DNA of 64,000 nt from JAKZVK01 sp965248255 (lineage in GTDB: Bacteria; Acidobacteriota; Terriglobia; Bryobacterales; UBA6623). Below are positions 27,855 through 36,648 of the stretch, in pieces. Location: the NCBI GenBank assembly GCA_965248255.1, contig CBDFIW010000004.1, forward strand, positions 3,194,138 to 3,258,137. Reading direction: 5' to 3'. The notes under the pieces were generated by a model. It worked only from the letters and a program-made list of their open reading frames with translations, ran no database searches and had not been told where the DNA came from. The position numbers were made by a program, and so were the translations under genes. Each line of letters opens with the position of its first letter. Positions within the stretch are counted from its first letter, which is position 1.

Positions 27855-28289
27855 GGTCAGAGGCCGGAAGCGAGACGCCTCGCCAGATTTCCATTCAGGC
27901 ACTAACCGTTCTTCTCCAGAGCACGATTGCGCTTCCCAAGTGCGAGGGCATCGAGGAACCAAATGCCTAGCTTCGATGGCGGAGAGACATTCCTCTGGGG
28001 CGTGCCGAAGGTGCACCTCTTGCTGAGGACTAGCGCTGTCTTCCCGACTGCCTGGCGTCTTTGTCTCCGAAGATCCGATCTTGTGTTCGCCGACTGTTGA
28101 GTCAGGTGCAAGTCTCTTATTTGGAGACTGTTATGGGCCAACGACGACCGATTGCTGGTGGGATGACGATACAGTTCGTTTCGGGGGCTTAGCCCCGCTG
28201 CTGGCCCTTGAACTCTTCGAAGAGGTTTTGAACGATACGGAGCCATCCGATCCTAGCGCTGCAAGGGCGCTGATTCCTCCAGGTTTGCG
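27855..28289. other. Unassigned stretch between miniature IS and ridA
   Basis: 435 bases. On the minus strand it could hold the 5' ribozyme domains of the intron: removing the IS gives 540 bases before the maturase ORF, and a GTGCC that might be an intron start lies at 27898-27902. Two short plus-strand frames (27963-28100, beginning MPSFDGGETFLWG, and 28081-28293) have no recognised family. I cannot decide between these readings. Confidence 0.35.
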
Positions 28290-28661
28290 CTAAGGCAACA
28301 CCGCGATACACGAAATCTCGATTGGAAGATTGAAGGCTAAGCGGCTTACTTCCACTGTTGCACGGGCCGGGGGCTTATCGCCAAAGAACTCGCGATAGAT
28401 GCGGTTCATCTCGTCGTAGTCGGCGTCGAGGTCTTTCATGTAGACGTTGACCATCGTGACATCGTCCACCGCGGCACCTGCTTCCTCTAGCACGGAGACG
28501 AGGTTTTCCAAGGTCTTGCGCGTTTGCGGGCCGATTCCGCCGGGGACAATATTCCCCTCGCTGTCCAAGCCAAGCTGGCCGGATACGAAGATCATCTTTC
28601 CGGACTGTGTCCCAAGGCTGTAGGGTTTCCCACCCGAATCACCAAGAATTGCTCTTGCCAC
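28290..28661 (-). CDS. ridA: RidA family protein
   Basis: A 123-residue protein of the YjgF/YER057c/UK114 family. RidA hydrolyses reactive enamine/imine intermediates released by PLP enzymes such as threonine dehydratase. Family features are MIFVSGQLGLDSEGNIV, GPQTRKTLENLVSVLEEAGA, VTMVNVYMKDLDADYDEMNR and the conserved arginine in PPARATVEVSRLA. The N-terminus (ARAILGDSGGKPYSLGTQSG) lacks the usual GPYSQA motif, so it may belong to an Rid subfamily other than RidA proper. It is divergent from the rpmI operon. Confidence 0.85.
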   Translation of the reverse strand: MARAILGDSGGKPYSLGTQSGKMIFVSGQLGLDSEGNIVPGGIGPQTRKTLENLVSVLEEAGAAVDDVTMVNVYMKDLDADYDEMNRIYREFFGDKPPARATVEVSRLAFNLPIEISCIAVLP

Positions 28662-28923
28662 TGATCGCTCCTCTCAATGCTACGCAGAACTGATTCCGCT
28701 TCAGTATCTCACGGCTAACAGATCGACCCGTTCATCCCAACTCCATACATGTCAGCCTCCAGGAGCGAGCATAGGCGCGGCGGTCCGCCTCTTGCGTGGT
28801 GTTATACTCAAGGGACTCGTCCAGAAAGTTCCATCCGATCGCGTCCGCTGACTGACAGGAACCCTGAAAACCAACGCGAACTCGGGCGTCGCCCTGGGGT
28901 GACGGACTCGAACGGAGCCTATC

Positions 28924-29118
28924 GTGCCAAAGTTGAAATCACATCGCGGGGCGAGCAAGCGCTTCAAGACCACCGCCTCGGGCCGGGTCAAGCGCGGTCA
29001 TTCGATGAAGAGTCACATCCTGACTTCGAAGACCACCAAGCGCAAGCGCAAACTGCGGAAAAGCGCCCTGGTCAGCTCGGCCATGGAAAAGGCGGTCAGG
29101 GGCATGATCTCTTCGTAA
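28924..29118 (+). CDS. rpmI: 50S ribosomal protein bL35
   Basis: A 64-residue, very basic protein starting with GTG at 28924 (GGAG about 7 bases upstream). The sequence PKLKSHRGASKRFKTTASGR and KRGHSMKSHILTSKTTKRKR is diagnostic of bL35. It is followed by rplT, as in most bacteria. The usual upstream partner infC is absent: the next gene upstream is the divergent ridA. In many bacteria this operon is controlled by L20 binding to the leader; the 230 bases before rpmI could hold such a leader, but I see no clear pseudoknot. Confidence 0.95.
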   Translation: MPKLKSHRGASKRFKTTASGRVKRGHSMKSHILTSKTTKRKRKLRKSALVSSAMEKAVRGMISS

Positions 29119-29209
29119 GACACGACAGGACGCGCGAGCAGCGCTCGGGGCACGTGCCTGCCTCGCCGTCCGGCAGCGTCATCGACCCCAGTACCATTGG
29201 AGGGAAACC

Positions 29210-29605
29210 GTGCCAAGAGTAACGCGCGGCACCAAACGCCGCGACCGACGCAGGAAGATACTTTCCGCAGCCAAGGGCTACTACCAGCGCAAGAGCAAGC
29301 TCTTTCGCTACGCCAAAGAGGCGGTCGAGCGCGGACGCAAGTTCGCCTACATCGGCCGCAAGCTCAAGAAACGCGATTTCCGCTCGCTGTGGATCATCCG
29401 CATCGGGGCGGCGGCGCGTCTCCACGGGCTCTCTTACAGCAAGCTCATACACGGGCTCAAGCTCGCCGAGATCGGCCTGAACCGCAAGATGCTCTCGGAG
29501 ATGGCGATCCACGACGCCAAGGGCTTCGAGCAGGTCGCCGCCCAGGCGCGCGCCGCGTTGGAAGCGCAGGGCTCCGGCGCCGAACATCCCGCCGCCTCCG
29601 AGTAA
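29210..29605 (+). CDS. rplT: 50S ribosomal protein bL20
   Basis: A 131-residue protein, starting with GTG at 29210 after a GGAGGG site. It begins PRVTRGTKRRDRRRKILSAA and contains KGYYQRKSKLFRYAKEAVE and LWIIRIGAAARLHGLSYSKL, all standard for bL20, which is needed early in large-subunit assembly. The C-terminal tail (QARAALEAQGSGAEHPAASE) is longer than usual by about a dozen residues. It lies 91 bases after rpmI and 13 bases before pheS, so these are probably cotranscribed. Confidence 0.96.
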   Translation: MPRVTRGTKRRDRRRKILSAAKGYYQRKSKLFRYAKEAVERGRKFAYIGRKLKKRDFRSLWIIRIGAAARLHGLSYSKLIHGLKLAEIGLNRKMLSEMAIHDAKGFEQVAAQARAALEAQGSGAEHPAASE

Positions 29606-29618
29606 AGGGTCCGCCGGG

Positions 29619-30695
29619 ATGCCGATCGACGAACAGACGGCGCAGGGTCTTCCCGCCTTGCTTTCGAACGGCGAGACGGTCGAGGGGCTGTACGGCCGCC
29701 TGCGAGAGGCCTTCGATGGCGAACGGGAGGCGCTTTCCTCTGAAGACCAGATCAAAGGCCTGCGTGACCGCTGGCTGGGCCGCAAGAGCGGTCTGCTGAC
29801 GCGGACGAACGAACGCTGGCTCAAGGCCGCGCCGCGCGAGGTCAAGCCGCAGGTCGGCCGCCTGCAGAACGAGGCCAAAAAGCATATCGAGGCGGCGCTC
29901 GCTGACGCCAGGGGGTCCCTCGCCGGGGCGGCGCAGAAGCGCGAGCCGCTTGATGTGACTCTGCCCGGGCCGGCGCGGAACATCGGCGCAAGACATCCCA
30001 TTACGCTCGTGCGGGAGGAGATTGAGTCGATCTTCAAGGGCTTGGGCTACTCGGTCGCCGAGGGTCCCGAGATCGAGACCTTCTACTACAACTTCGAAGC
30101 GCTGAACTTTCCACGCGACCACCCCGCGGTGGACGAGATGGACACGCTGTTCATCGAGGACCAGGTCCTACTGCGAACCCATACCTCACCGATTCAGGTG
30201 CGCCTGATGGAGCGCGAGAAACCCCCGCTGCGCTACGTCGTGCACGGCAAGGTTTACCGTCACGATACGGCCGACGCCACGCACAGTCCGATGTTCCATC
30301 AGATCGAAATGTTTGCGGTGGGTGAAACCATCACTTTTAGTGATCTGAAGGGGACGTTGGACTATTTTCTGAAACGTTTCTTCCGGGCCGACACGAAGAT
30401 GCGTTTTCGCCCCAGTTTCTTTCCCTTTACCGAGCCCAGCGCGGAAGTGGATATCGCTTGTATCTTCTGCGGCGGCGCGGGTTGCCGCATCTGCAAGCGG
30501 ACGGGTTTTATCGAACTGCTTGGCTGCGGCATGATCGACCCGGAAGTGTTTCGGCACGCCGGCTACGATCCGGAGCGGTATAGCGGATTCGCCGCCGGCT
30601 TCGGGATTGACCGCTTCGCCATGCTCAAGTACGGCATCGATGATATCCAGCTCCTGTTCCAGGGGGACGTGCGGTTCCTGCGGCAGTTTCGGTAA
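29619..30695 (+). CDS. pheS: Phenylalanine-tRNA ligase alpha subunit
   Basis: A 358-residue class II aminoacyl-tRNA synthetase subunit. The N-terminal coiled coil is followed by the catalytic core: HPITLVREEIESIFKGLGYS, LLRTHTSPIQVRLME (motif 2 region), GKVYRHDTADATHSPMFHQI and motif 3 FAAGFGIDRFAMLKYGIDDI. A cysteine-rich segment CIFCGGAGCRIC is visible near residue 285. Together with PheT it forms an (alpha-beta)2 enzyme charging tRNA-Phe. The stop codon overlaps the pheT start by one base (TAATG), which implies coupled translation. Confidence 0.97.
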   Translation: MPIDEQTAQGLPALLSNGETVEGLYGRLREAFDGEREALSSEDQIKGLRDRWLGRKSGLLTRTNERWLKAAPREVKPQVGRLQNEAKKHIEAALADARGSLAGAAQKREPLDVTLPGPARNIGARHPITLVREEIESIFKGLGYSVAEGPEIETFYYNFEALNFPRDHPAVDEMDTLFIEDQVLLRTHTSPIQVRLMEREKPPLRYVVHGKVYRHDTADATHSPMFHQIEMFAVGETITFSDLKGTLDYFLKRFFRADTKMRFRPSFFPFTEPSAEVDIACIFCGGAGCRICKRTGFIELLGCGMIDPEVFRHAGYDPERYSGFAAGFGIDRFAMLKYGIDDIQLLFQGDVRFLRQFR

Positions 30696-32725
30696 TGCGC
30701 ATTCTTCTGAGTTGGCTCGAAGACTTCGTCGAGATCCACGAGTCTCCCGACGCGCTTGCCGAAGCCCTGACCATGGCGGGGGTGGCGGTCGACGAGGTCG
30801 ACACGACCGGCGGCGAGACCGTTTTCGAGCTGGACATCACGGCGAATCGCCCCGACGCGATGAACCACCTGGGGATCGCGCGTGAGATTTCCGCGCTGTA
30901 TGGCCGTCCCTTGAAGCGCCCGGAGACGGAGATTACCGAGGTTGATCCGCCCGCTACCGAACGAGCCGCGATCGAGATTGTTGACCCGGATTTGTGCACG
31001 CGCTATTCAGGGCGGGTGGCGTTGGGCATCGAGGTGAAAGCCTCACCGCCATGGATGCGGAAGCGCATCGAGCTGTGCGGCATCCGCAGCATCAATAACA
31101 TTGCTGATCTCACGAACTACGTCCTGCTCGAGATGGGGCACCCGACGCACGCTTTCGACCTCGACCTGCTCGAGGATTCGAAGATCATCGTGAGGCGGGC
31201 GCAGCCGGGCGAGACCCTGCGCACGCTCGACGGCGTGGACCGCGAGCTCGGCGGCGAGCACTTGGTGATCGCCGACGGGAGGCGTCCGGTGGCGTTGGCC
31301 GGCGTGATGGGTGGCGAGGAGAGCGAGATCTCCGGCACGACCCGCAACGTGCTGTTCGAGGCCGCCTGGTTTCTGCCCGGCTCGATTCGCGGCACCTCGC
31401 GCCACTTCGGCATGCATACCGACGCCTCCCACCGCTTCGAGCGAGGCGCGGACGTAGAGGCGACCGCTTGGGCTGCGGACCGGCTGGCTTCGCTGCTCGG
31501 CAAGGTGAGTCCGGGCAGCGTGCTTCGGGGCGTTGTGGATACGTACGCACGCACGATCGAGCGCTCTCGGATCCTGTTGCGGCGATCGACGTTGAAGCGG
31601 ATCTTGGGTGTTGATGTACCCGATGAGGAGGTCGTCCGCATTCTCGCCGCGCTGGAGTTCCCGGTTGAGGAGCGGGAGCAGGGCTGGGAGATCGCGCCGC
31701 CCACGCACCGGCTCGACGTCGAGCGCGAGATCGATCTCGTCGAGGAGGTGGCGCGCATTCACGGCTATGACAAGCTGCCGCTCCATCTACCCGAAGGAAG
31801 TGCGGCGCCCGCCGAGGCGCCCTTCGCCGCCGAAGAGCGGGCGGTGCGGGCCACGGCACGTTCGTTGGAATACGACGAAACGATCGCCTTCACGTTCATT
31901 TCCTCGGCCGAGGCGCAGCAGTTTGGGCGCGACGATCCGGTTCCACTGCGCAATCCGCTTTCCGAGACGCAGGACGTTCTGCGCAATACCGCGGTCCCAT
32001 CGATGCTGCGGGCGCTCGAGTGGAATCTCAACCGCAACGAGACGAACGTACGCCTGATGGAAATCGGGCGCTTGTACCGCGGCGGACAGGGCGAGTATGA
32101 AGAGCCCCACGTGCTGACGCTGGGGGCGACTGGATTGGCGCGACCCGAATCAATCGGCGACGCCGGCAAGCCGTTCGATTTCTATGAGCTGAAGTCGGAC
32201 GTGGAAGCGTTGCTGGCCCACTTCGACGTCCGGCCGAGTTACGAGCCCACCGAGCTGCCCTCGTATTACCTGGCGGGACACGCGGCCCGGGCGGCCGAGG
32301 ACGGGCGGGTGCTGGCCTACTGCGGCGAGGTGGATCCGAAGTCGCTCGAGGATCGCAAGATCCGTCAACCCGCCTTCATCGCCGAGATATTCTTGGATTC
32401 GCTCAAGACGGATTCCCTGCGCCGTCCGCACTACGAGGCGTTGCCGCGCGTGCCGGCAGTGCATCGTGACTTCTCTCTGTTCGTGCCGGAAGGGACGGCG
32501 TTCCAAGACATCCGCGCCGCGGTTGGGGAGCCGCAGTTCTTGGTGGCGCTGGAACCATGGGAGGTATTCCGGGGCGCGCAGGTTCCGGATGGTTTCTACA
32601 GCCTGTTATTACGGGCGACGTGGCAAAAGATGACCGAAAGCCTCACCGACGAGGAGGTCAACGGCTACGCCGAGCGACTCCTCTCAACCCTGGCGGACAA
32701 GCTCAAGATCCGGCAACGGGTCTAG
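30695..32725 (+). CDS. pheT: Phenylalanine-tRNA ligase beta subunit, short form
   Basis: A 676-residue subunit with B1 (MRILLSWLEDFVEI, FELDITANRPDAMNHLGIAR), B3/B4 editing-site region (GIRSINNIADLTNYVLLEMG, HPTHAFDLDLL), B5 and the C-terminal ferredoxin-fold anticodon-binding domain (RVPAVHRDFSLFVPEGTAFQ, GFYSLLLRATWQKMTESLTD). It is about 110-120 residues shorter than the E. coli protein because the EMAPII-like tRNA-binding OB domain near the N-terminus is absent. Some other phyla have such short forms, so I take it as normal. It ends the rpmI-rplT-pheS-pheT set. Confidence 0.95.
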   Translation: MRILLSWLEDFVEIHESPDALAEALTMAGVAVDEVDTTGGETVFELDITANRPDAMNHLGIAREISALYGRPLKRPETEITEVDPPATERAAIEIVDPDLCTRYSGRVALGIEVKASPPWMRKRIELCGIRSINNIADLTNYVLLEMGHPTHAFDLDLLEDSKIIVRRAQPGETLRTLDGVDRELGGEHLVIADGRRPVALAGVMGGEESEISGTTRNVLFEAAWFLPGSIRGTSRHFGMHTDASHRFERGADVEATAWAADRLASLLGKVSPGSVLRGVVDTYARTIERSRILLRRSTLKRILGVDVPDEEVVRILAALEFPVEEREQGWEIAPPTHRLDVEREIDLVEEVARIHGYDKLPLHLPEGSAAPAEAPFAAEERAVRATARSLEYDETIAFTFISSAEAQQFGRDDPVPLRNPLSETQDVLRNTAVPSMLRALEWNLNRNETNVRLMEIGRLYRGGQGEYEEPHVLTLGATGLARPESIGDAGKPFDFYELKSDVEALLAHFDVRPSYEPTELPSYYLAGHAARAAEDGRVLAYCGEVDPKSLEDRKIRQPAFIAEIFLDSLKTDSLRRPHYEALPRVPAVHRDFSLFVPEGTAFQDIRAAVGEPQFLVALEPWEVFRGAQVPDGFYSLLLRATWQKMTESLTDEEVNGYAERLLSTLADKLKIRQRV

Positions 32726-32786
32726 CGTTCACCGAGCGTGGCCGCGACCCTAGAACAAGCTAACTGCGCGACGTGGAAGGAAGTCG

Positions 32787-34253
32787 ATGACCTCCGGAAC
32801 CAACCGTCGAGGGACAGGCTGCCTGACGATCTTCGCCTTGCCGTTCTGTGGAGTGGGGCTGTGGGCGGCCTACCAGGTGATGAGCCAGTTCGCTGGTGGT
32901 GTCGAGGACTGGGAGCAGACTGGCTTGATGCTGGTGTTTGCCTTGGTCTTCGGAGGCTCGGGCTTCGGGTTTGTGTTCTGGGCGCGGCACACCGCCCGCA
33001 AGCAGGCCGAGGAGGCACGGCTCAAACAGGCCCACCCCGACCAACCTTGGATGTGGCAGCCGGACTGGGCTCATGGCCGCATCGAAGGCTCCAGTCACAC
33101 GACCATGATCTTCGCCTGGGTGTTTGCTGTGTTTTGGAACCTGATCTCCGTGCCCCTCCTCTTTCAACTCCCGGAGGAAGTGATCGACAAACAGAATCAC
33201 CTGGCCCTTTTGGGCCTGCTATTTCCCGTTGCCGGTGTGGGGTTCTTGATCTGGGCCATTCGTGCGACGTTACGCTGGAAAAAGTTCGGCCTGTCGTTGT
33301 TGGAAATGGCGACGGTCCCCGGCGTCGTGGGTGGCCGCCTACGCGGCACGGTCCAGACCCGACTCCAGGCCGCACCCGAAGAGGGGATCGAATTGACACT
33401 CACGTTCGTGCATCGCCGGGAAAGCGAAGGGCGCAACGATTCGAGCCGGGAGCGTATTCTCTGGCAAGAGGGTCACACCGTCGGCCGCGAGCATTTCTAT
33501 CCCAGCTACCAAGGGCTCAGCTATCCGGTCGATTTCCACATCCCCTACGAGTGCCGGGAAACGGACAAGTCGGACGACCGCAACAAGATCCTCTGGCGTC
33601 TGGAAGCCAAGGCGAAGGCCGCGGGTGTGGACTACCAGACGCGGTTCGAAGTGCCGGTCTTCAAGACCGAGAAAAGTTCAGCGGAGCCGGCTGAGGAAAG
33701 GGCATTCACTTTTCGGTCCGAGCGCCAGCAGGAGTTCGACCCCAGGACGGCGACCATAACGGTACGGCCGAGCGCCGGTGGGGGCACCGAGTACTACTTC
33801 CCGGCAGCCCGCAATATCGGTGCGGCGGTCTCGGCCACGATCTTTCTTCTGATCTTCGCCGGGGCGATCTGGCTACAACTTCACCTGGACATCTTCCTCA
33901 TCTTTCCGATCCTGACCGGCGTTTTTGCACTGTTGTTGCTTTTCTTTGTAGTGAGCTTGTGGTGCACATCGAGCCGGGTGGTGATCGAGTCGGGCGGCGT
34001 GAGGATTCATCGCTCGACTCTGGGTTTCCGAACGACGACGGTGATCCCGTGTGAGGAGGTCAGCGATGTCAACCTTCACGTTGGCATGCAGCAGAACCAA
34101 ACGGTGACCCAGTCGGGCCAGGCCTATTACGACATCGAGTTTCATCGCCAACCAGGGCGCAAGGTGACCGCCGGCCGAGGCGTCCGCAACAAGCGTGAAG
34201 CAGAGTGGTTGGCCGAGCAGATGCTGCTGCAGATCGCGAAGTTGCGGAGCTAG
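32787..34253 (+). CDS. Membrane protein of unknown function (DUF3592-like)
   Basis: A 488-residue protein with hydrophobic segments near residues 10-35, 45-65, 105-125, 140-160 and a pair at about 345-395 (SATIFLLIFAGAIWLQ, FALLLLFFVVSLWCTSSRVV). Between them is a large soluble region (about 185-320) with beta-strand-like sequence (RLRGTVQTRLQ, FEVPVFKTEK). The layout resembles DUF3592-type membrane proteins, but I cannot see a definite motif. The C-terminal soluble part, VNLHVGMQQNQTVTQ, follows a possible PH-like fold. It starts 62 bases after pheT. The function is not known. Confidence 0.65.
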   Translation: MTSGTNRRGTGCLTIFALPFCGVGLWAAYQVMSQFAGGVEDWEQTGLMLVFALVFGGSGFGFVFWARHTARKQAEEARLKQAHPDQPWMWQPDWAHGRIEGSSHTTMIFAWVFAVFWNLISVPLLFQLPEEVIDKQNHLALLGLLFPVAGVGFLIWAIRATLRWKKFGLSLLEMATVPGVVGGRLRGTVQTRLQAAPEEGIELTLTFVHRRESEGRNDSSRERILWQEGHTVGREHFYPSYQGLSYPVDFHIPYECRETDKSDDRNKILWRLEAKAKAAGVDYQTRFEVPVFKTEKSSAEPAEERAFTFRSERQQEFDPRTATITVRPSAGGGTEYYFPAARNIGAAVSATIFLLIFAGAIWLQLHLDIFLIFPILTGVFALLLLFFVVSLWCTSSRVVIESGGVRIHRSTLGFRTTTVIPCEEVSDVNLHVGMQQNQTVTQSGQAYYDIEFHRQPGRKVTAGRGVRNKREAEWLAEQMLLQIAKLRS

Positions 34254-34502
34254 TTGGCCAAACCGAGCCGTGACCGTCAGGGAGCGGTTTCCCGCGCGCC
34301 ACCCTCACAGGGTGGGGCCCGGGGGCTCTGATTTCCGTCCAGAGGTTTCCTGCCAGTCTTGGCAACGATTTCATTACGTAGGTACCCACGGTCGCGGCTC
34401 GGCAAGGGGGCTCTCGCCGGGCGCCTCAGGCCCAAGCGCTACGATAAGCAAGAGCGGCGCATCTCAGGCGCCGAAAAAAACTCAACTACAGGAGACAAAA
34501 CC
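34254..34502. other. Intergenic stretch before the SPFH gene
   Basis: 249 bases. It contains the ribosome-binding site AGGAG before ATG 34503. I see no gene, terminator or repeat otherwise. Confidence 0.3.
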
Positions 34503-35348
34503 ATGGCAAGACGTTCGAGCGAGTTTGATGACGCTGTTGACACTTTTCGCGGCTTCACCCGAGGGGCAGGCAAGAACTTGGTGGGCATCGTGATCTTGGT
34601 GGTCGCACTGATCGCGCTGTTGAAGTCGTTTCAGACGATCGGCGCCGGCGAGCGCGGCGTGGTCTTCAGCATATTCGGGGGCGTTCAGGAGTTGGTGCTC
34701 GACGAAGGGCTGCGCTTCAAGATCCCTTTTGTTGAGGACATCATTCCGATGGACGTGAAGATCCAGAAGTCGGAGACCGACGCCTCGGCGTCGTCGAAAG
34801 ACCTCCAGATGGTCAGGTCGACCATCGCTGTGAACTACCACATCAGCCCCGCGGCCGCCAATAAGGTGTATCAAGAGGTGGGCCTTTCGTTCAAGTCGCG
34901 GATCATCGACCCGGCCGTGCAGGAGTCAATGAAAGCCGGCACGGCACAGTTCACCGCCGAGGAGTTAATCACCAAGCGAGCGGCAGTCTCGGTACAGATC
35001 AAAGACATGCTGGCCACACGGTTGCTGACCCACAACATCATCGTGGACGAGTTCAACATCGTCGACTTCAGCTTTTCGGCTGTGTTTAACGAGGCCATCG
35101 AGGCCAAGCAGACGGCCGAGCAGTCGGCGCTCAAGGCGGAACGGGATCTCGAGCGGGTGAAGATCGAGGCCGAGCAGCAGATCACCTCCGCGCGCGCCGA
35201 AGCGGAGGGCCAGAGGTTGCAGCGCGAGACCATCACGACCCAGCTTCTGCAACTGCGGGCCATCGAGAAGTGGGACGGACACCTGCCGCAGGTCACCAGC
35301 GGCGCCACGCCGTTCATCGATCTGAAATCCATGCGCGGCGGGGCGTAG
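34503..35348 (+). CDS. SPFH/prohibitin family membrane-anchored protein
   Basis: A 281-residue protein from ATG 34503 (AGGAG upstream; the frame is open earlier but without a ribosome-binding site). A single N-terminal helix (NLVGIVILVVALIALLKSFQ) anchors it. The SPFH domain follows: VGAGERGVVFSIFG-type motif here IGAGERGVVFSIFGG, EGLRFKIPFVEDI, FNIVDFSFSAVFNEAIEAKQ and an alanine/glutamate-rich coiled coil (EQSALKAERDLERVKIEAEQ). These are prohibitin features. Prohibitins form ring-like assemblies in the membrane and often act with FtsH-type proteases; the bacterial role is broad and unproven here. Confidence 0.9.
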   Translation: MARRSSEFDDAVDTFRGFTRGAGKNLVGIVILVVALIALLKSFQTIGAGERGVVFSIFGGVQELVLDEGLRFKIPFVEDIIPMDVKIQKSETDASASSKDLQMVRSTIAVNYHISPAAANKVYQEVGLSFKSRIIDPAVQESMKAGTAQFTAEELITKRAAVSVQIKDMLATRLLTHNIIVDEFNIVDFSFSAVFNEAIEAKQTAEQSALKAERDLERVKIEAEQQITSARAEAEGQRLQRETITTQLLQLRAIEKWDGHLPQVTSGATPFIDLKSMRGGA

Positions 35349-35461
35349 GTGCGACCCGCTGGGCGCGCCAGGCGACGATCGGGCGAGTTCTCGGCCAAGC
35401 AGGACATTTGCTAAACTCCGTCTTGCGCCGCCGGCGCTTAGCTTGGGATGTGTGGATGTAG

Positions 35462-35481
35462 GGGCACGGCATGCCGTGCCC
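35462..35481. repeat. 20-bp perfect palindrome
   Basis: GGGCACGGCATGCCGTGCCC is a perfect inverted repeat, preceded by TGTAG. It resembles dispersed REP-type palindromes rather than a terminator, since no T run follows. It lies in the gap between the SPFH gene and the isomerase-like gene. Confidence 0.6.
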
Positions 35482-35564
35482 GCATCGTTGCGCCATCTTC
35501 GCCAGACGACCGCGACGCGCGCGTCTCGAACCACCAAAACCAGCTTGTCTCCCTGGAGATCACC

Positions 35565-36557
35565 GTGAGCCGACCCGTCACCCTCTTTACCGGCCAGTGG
35601 GCCGACCTGCCGCTGGATGTCTTGGCCGAGAAAGCCGCCGGTTGGGGGTACGACGGGCTCGAGCTGGCCTGCTGGGGCGACCACATGGACGTCTTCAAAG
35701 CCGCCGAGGACCTCGACTACTGCAAGCAGCAGAAGGCCATTCTGGAGAAGCACAACCTGAAGCTGTTCGCCATCTCGAATCATCTGGCCGGACAGCTCGT
35801 CTGCGACCCAAACAGCGACAGCCGCTCCGACGCCTTCGCCCCGGCTGAGTGCGCCGGCGACGCGGAAAAGAAAAGAGCCTGGGCCATCGAATCCGTCACA
35901 AAGACCGCCTACGCCGCCAAGAACCTGGGCTTGCGCGTCGTCAACGGCTTCTCGGGGTCCTCCATCTGGCACCTGTTCTACAGCTTCCCGCCCGTGTCAG
36001 AAGAGATGATCGAAGAGGGGTTTCGCTACTTCGCGGAACTCTGGAATCCGATCTTCGACGTGCACGACGAATGCGGGGTGCGGTTTGCTTACGAAGTCCA
36101 CCCGACGGAACTGGCCTTCGACATCGTGACGGCCAAGCGCATGCTCGAAGCGGTCGACAATCGCAAGACGCTCGGCTTCAACTTTGATCCCAGCCATTTG
36201 CACTGGCAGATGGTCGACCCCGTGAAGTTTATCTACGAGTTCTCCGACCGCATCTACCACGCGCACATGAAAGACGCGGCACTGCAACTCGACGGCCGTG
36301 CCGGGATACTTTCCTCGCACCTCAACTTCGGCCAGCAGGAGCGCGGTTGGGATTTCCGTTCGCTCGGACATGGCGGGGTGAATTTCGAGGAGATTATCCG
36401 CGCGCTGAATCACGTCGGATACCAGGGGCCGCTGTCAATCGAGTGGGAAGACAGCGGCATGGATCGCGAGCACGGCGCCAAAGAGGCTTGCGCCTTCACC
36501 AAGAAGGTGGACTTCGCGCCGTCGGCCCTGGCGTTTGATGCGGCGTTTGGTGAGTAG
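35565..36557 (+). CDS. Sugar phosphate isomerase/epimerase-like TIM-barrel protein
   Basis: A 330-residue protein. I start it at GTG 35565 because GGAG lies 5 bases before it; the 39 codons upstream run through the palindrome region. It begins SRPVTLFTGQWADLPLDVLA and shows the AP-endonuclease-2 TIM-barrel pattern: YDGLELACWGDHMDVF, VNGFSGSSIWHLFYSFP, GVRFAYEVHPTELAFD (metal-ligand Glu), GFNFDPSHLHWQMVD (Asp/His), AHMKDAAL and GPLSIEWEDSGMD (Glu). These are the metal-binding positions of the xylose-isomerase-like family. No signal peptide. The substrate is unknown; related genes are often annotated IolE/IolI-like. Confidence 0.85.
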   Translation: MSRPVTLFTGQWADLPLDVLAEKAAGWGYDGLELACWGDHMDVFKAAEDLDYCKQQKAILEKHNLKLFAISNHLAGQLVCDPNSDSRSDAFAPAECAGDAEKKRAWAIESVTKTAYAAKNLGLRVVNGFSGSSIWHLFYSFPPVSEEMIEEGFRYFAELWNPIFDVHDECGVRFAYEVHPTELAFDIVTAKRMLEAVDNRKTLGFNFDPSHLHWQMVDPVKFIYEFSDRIYHAHMKDAALQLDGRAGILSSHLNFGQQERGWDFRSLGHGGVNFEEIIRALNHVGYQGPLSIEWEDSGMDREHGAKEACAFTKKVDFAPSALAFDAAFGE

Positions 36558-36648
36558 GCCGAGCAGGCGCGCACAAGGCGATTGTGGCTCTCTTGTGCAG
36601 CGCTCGGCATGTCGAGCCCCTCCCGGCACCCAATTAGCGGGAGGACAC

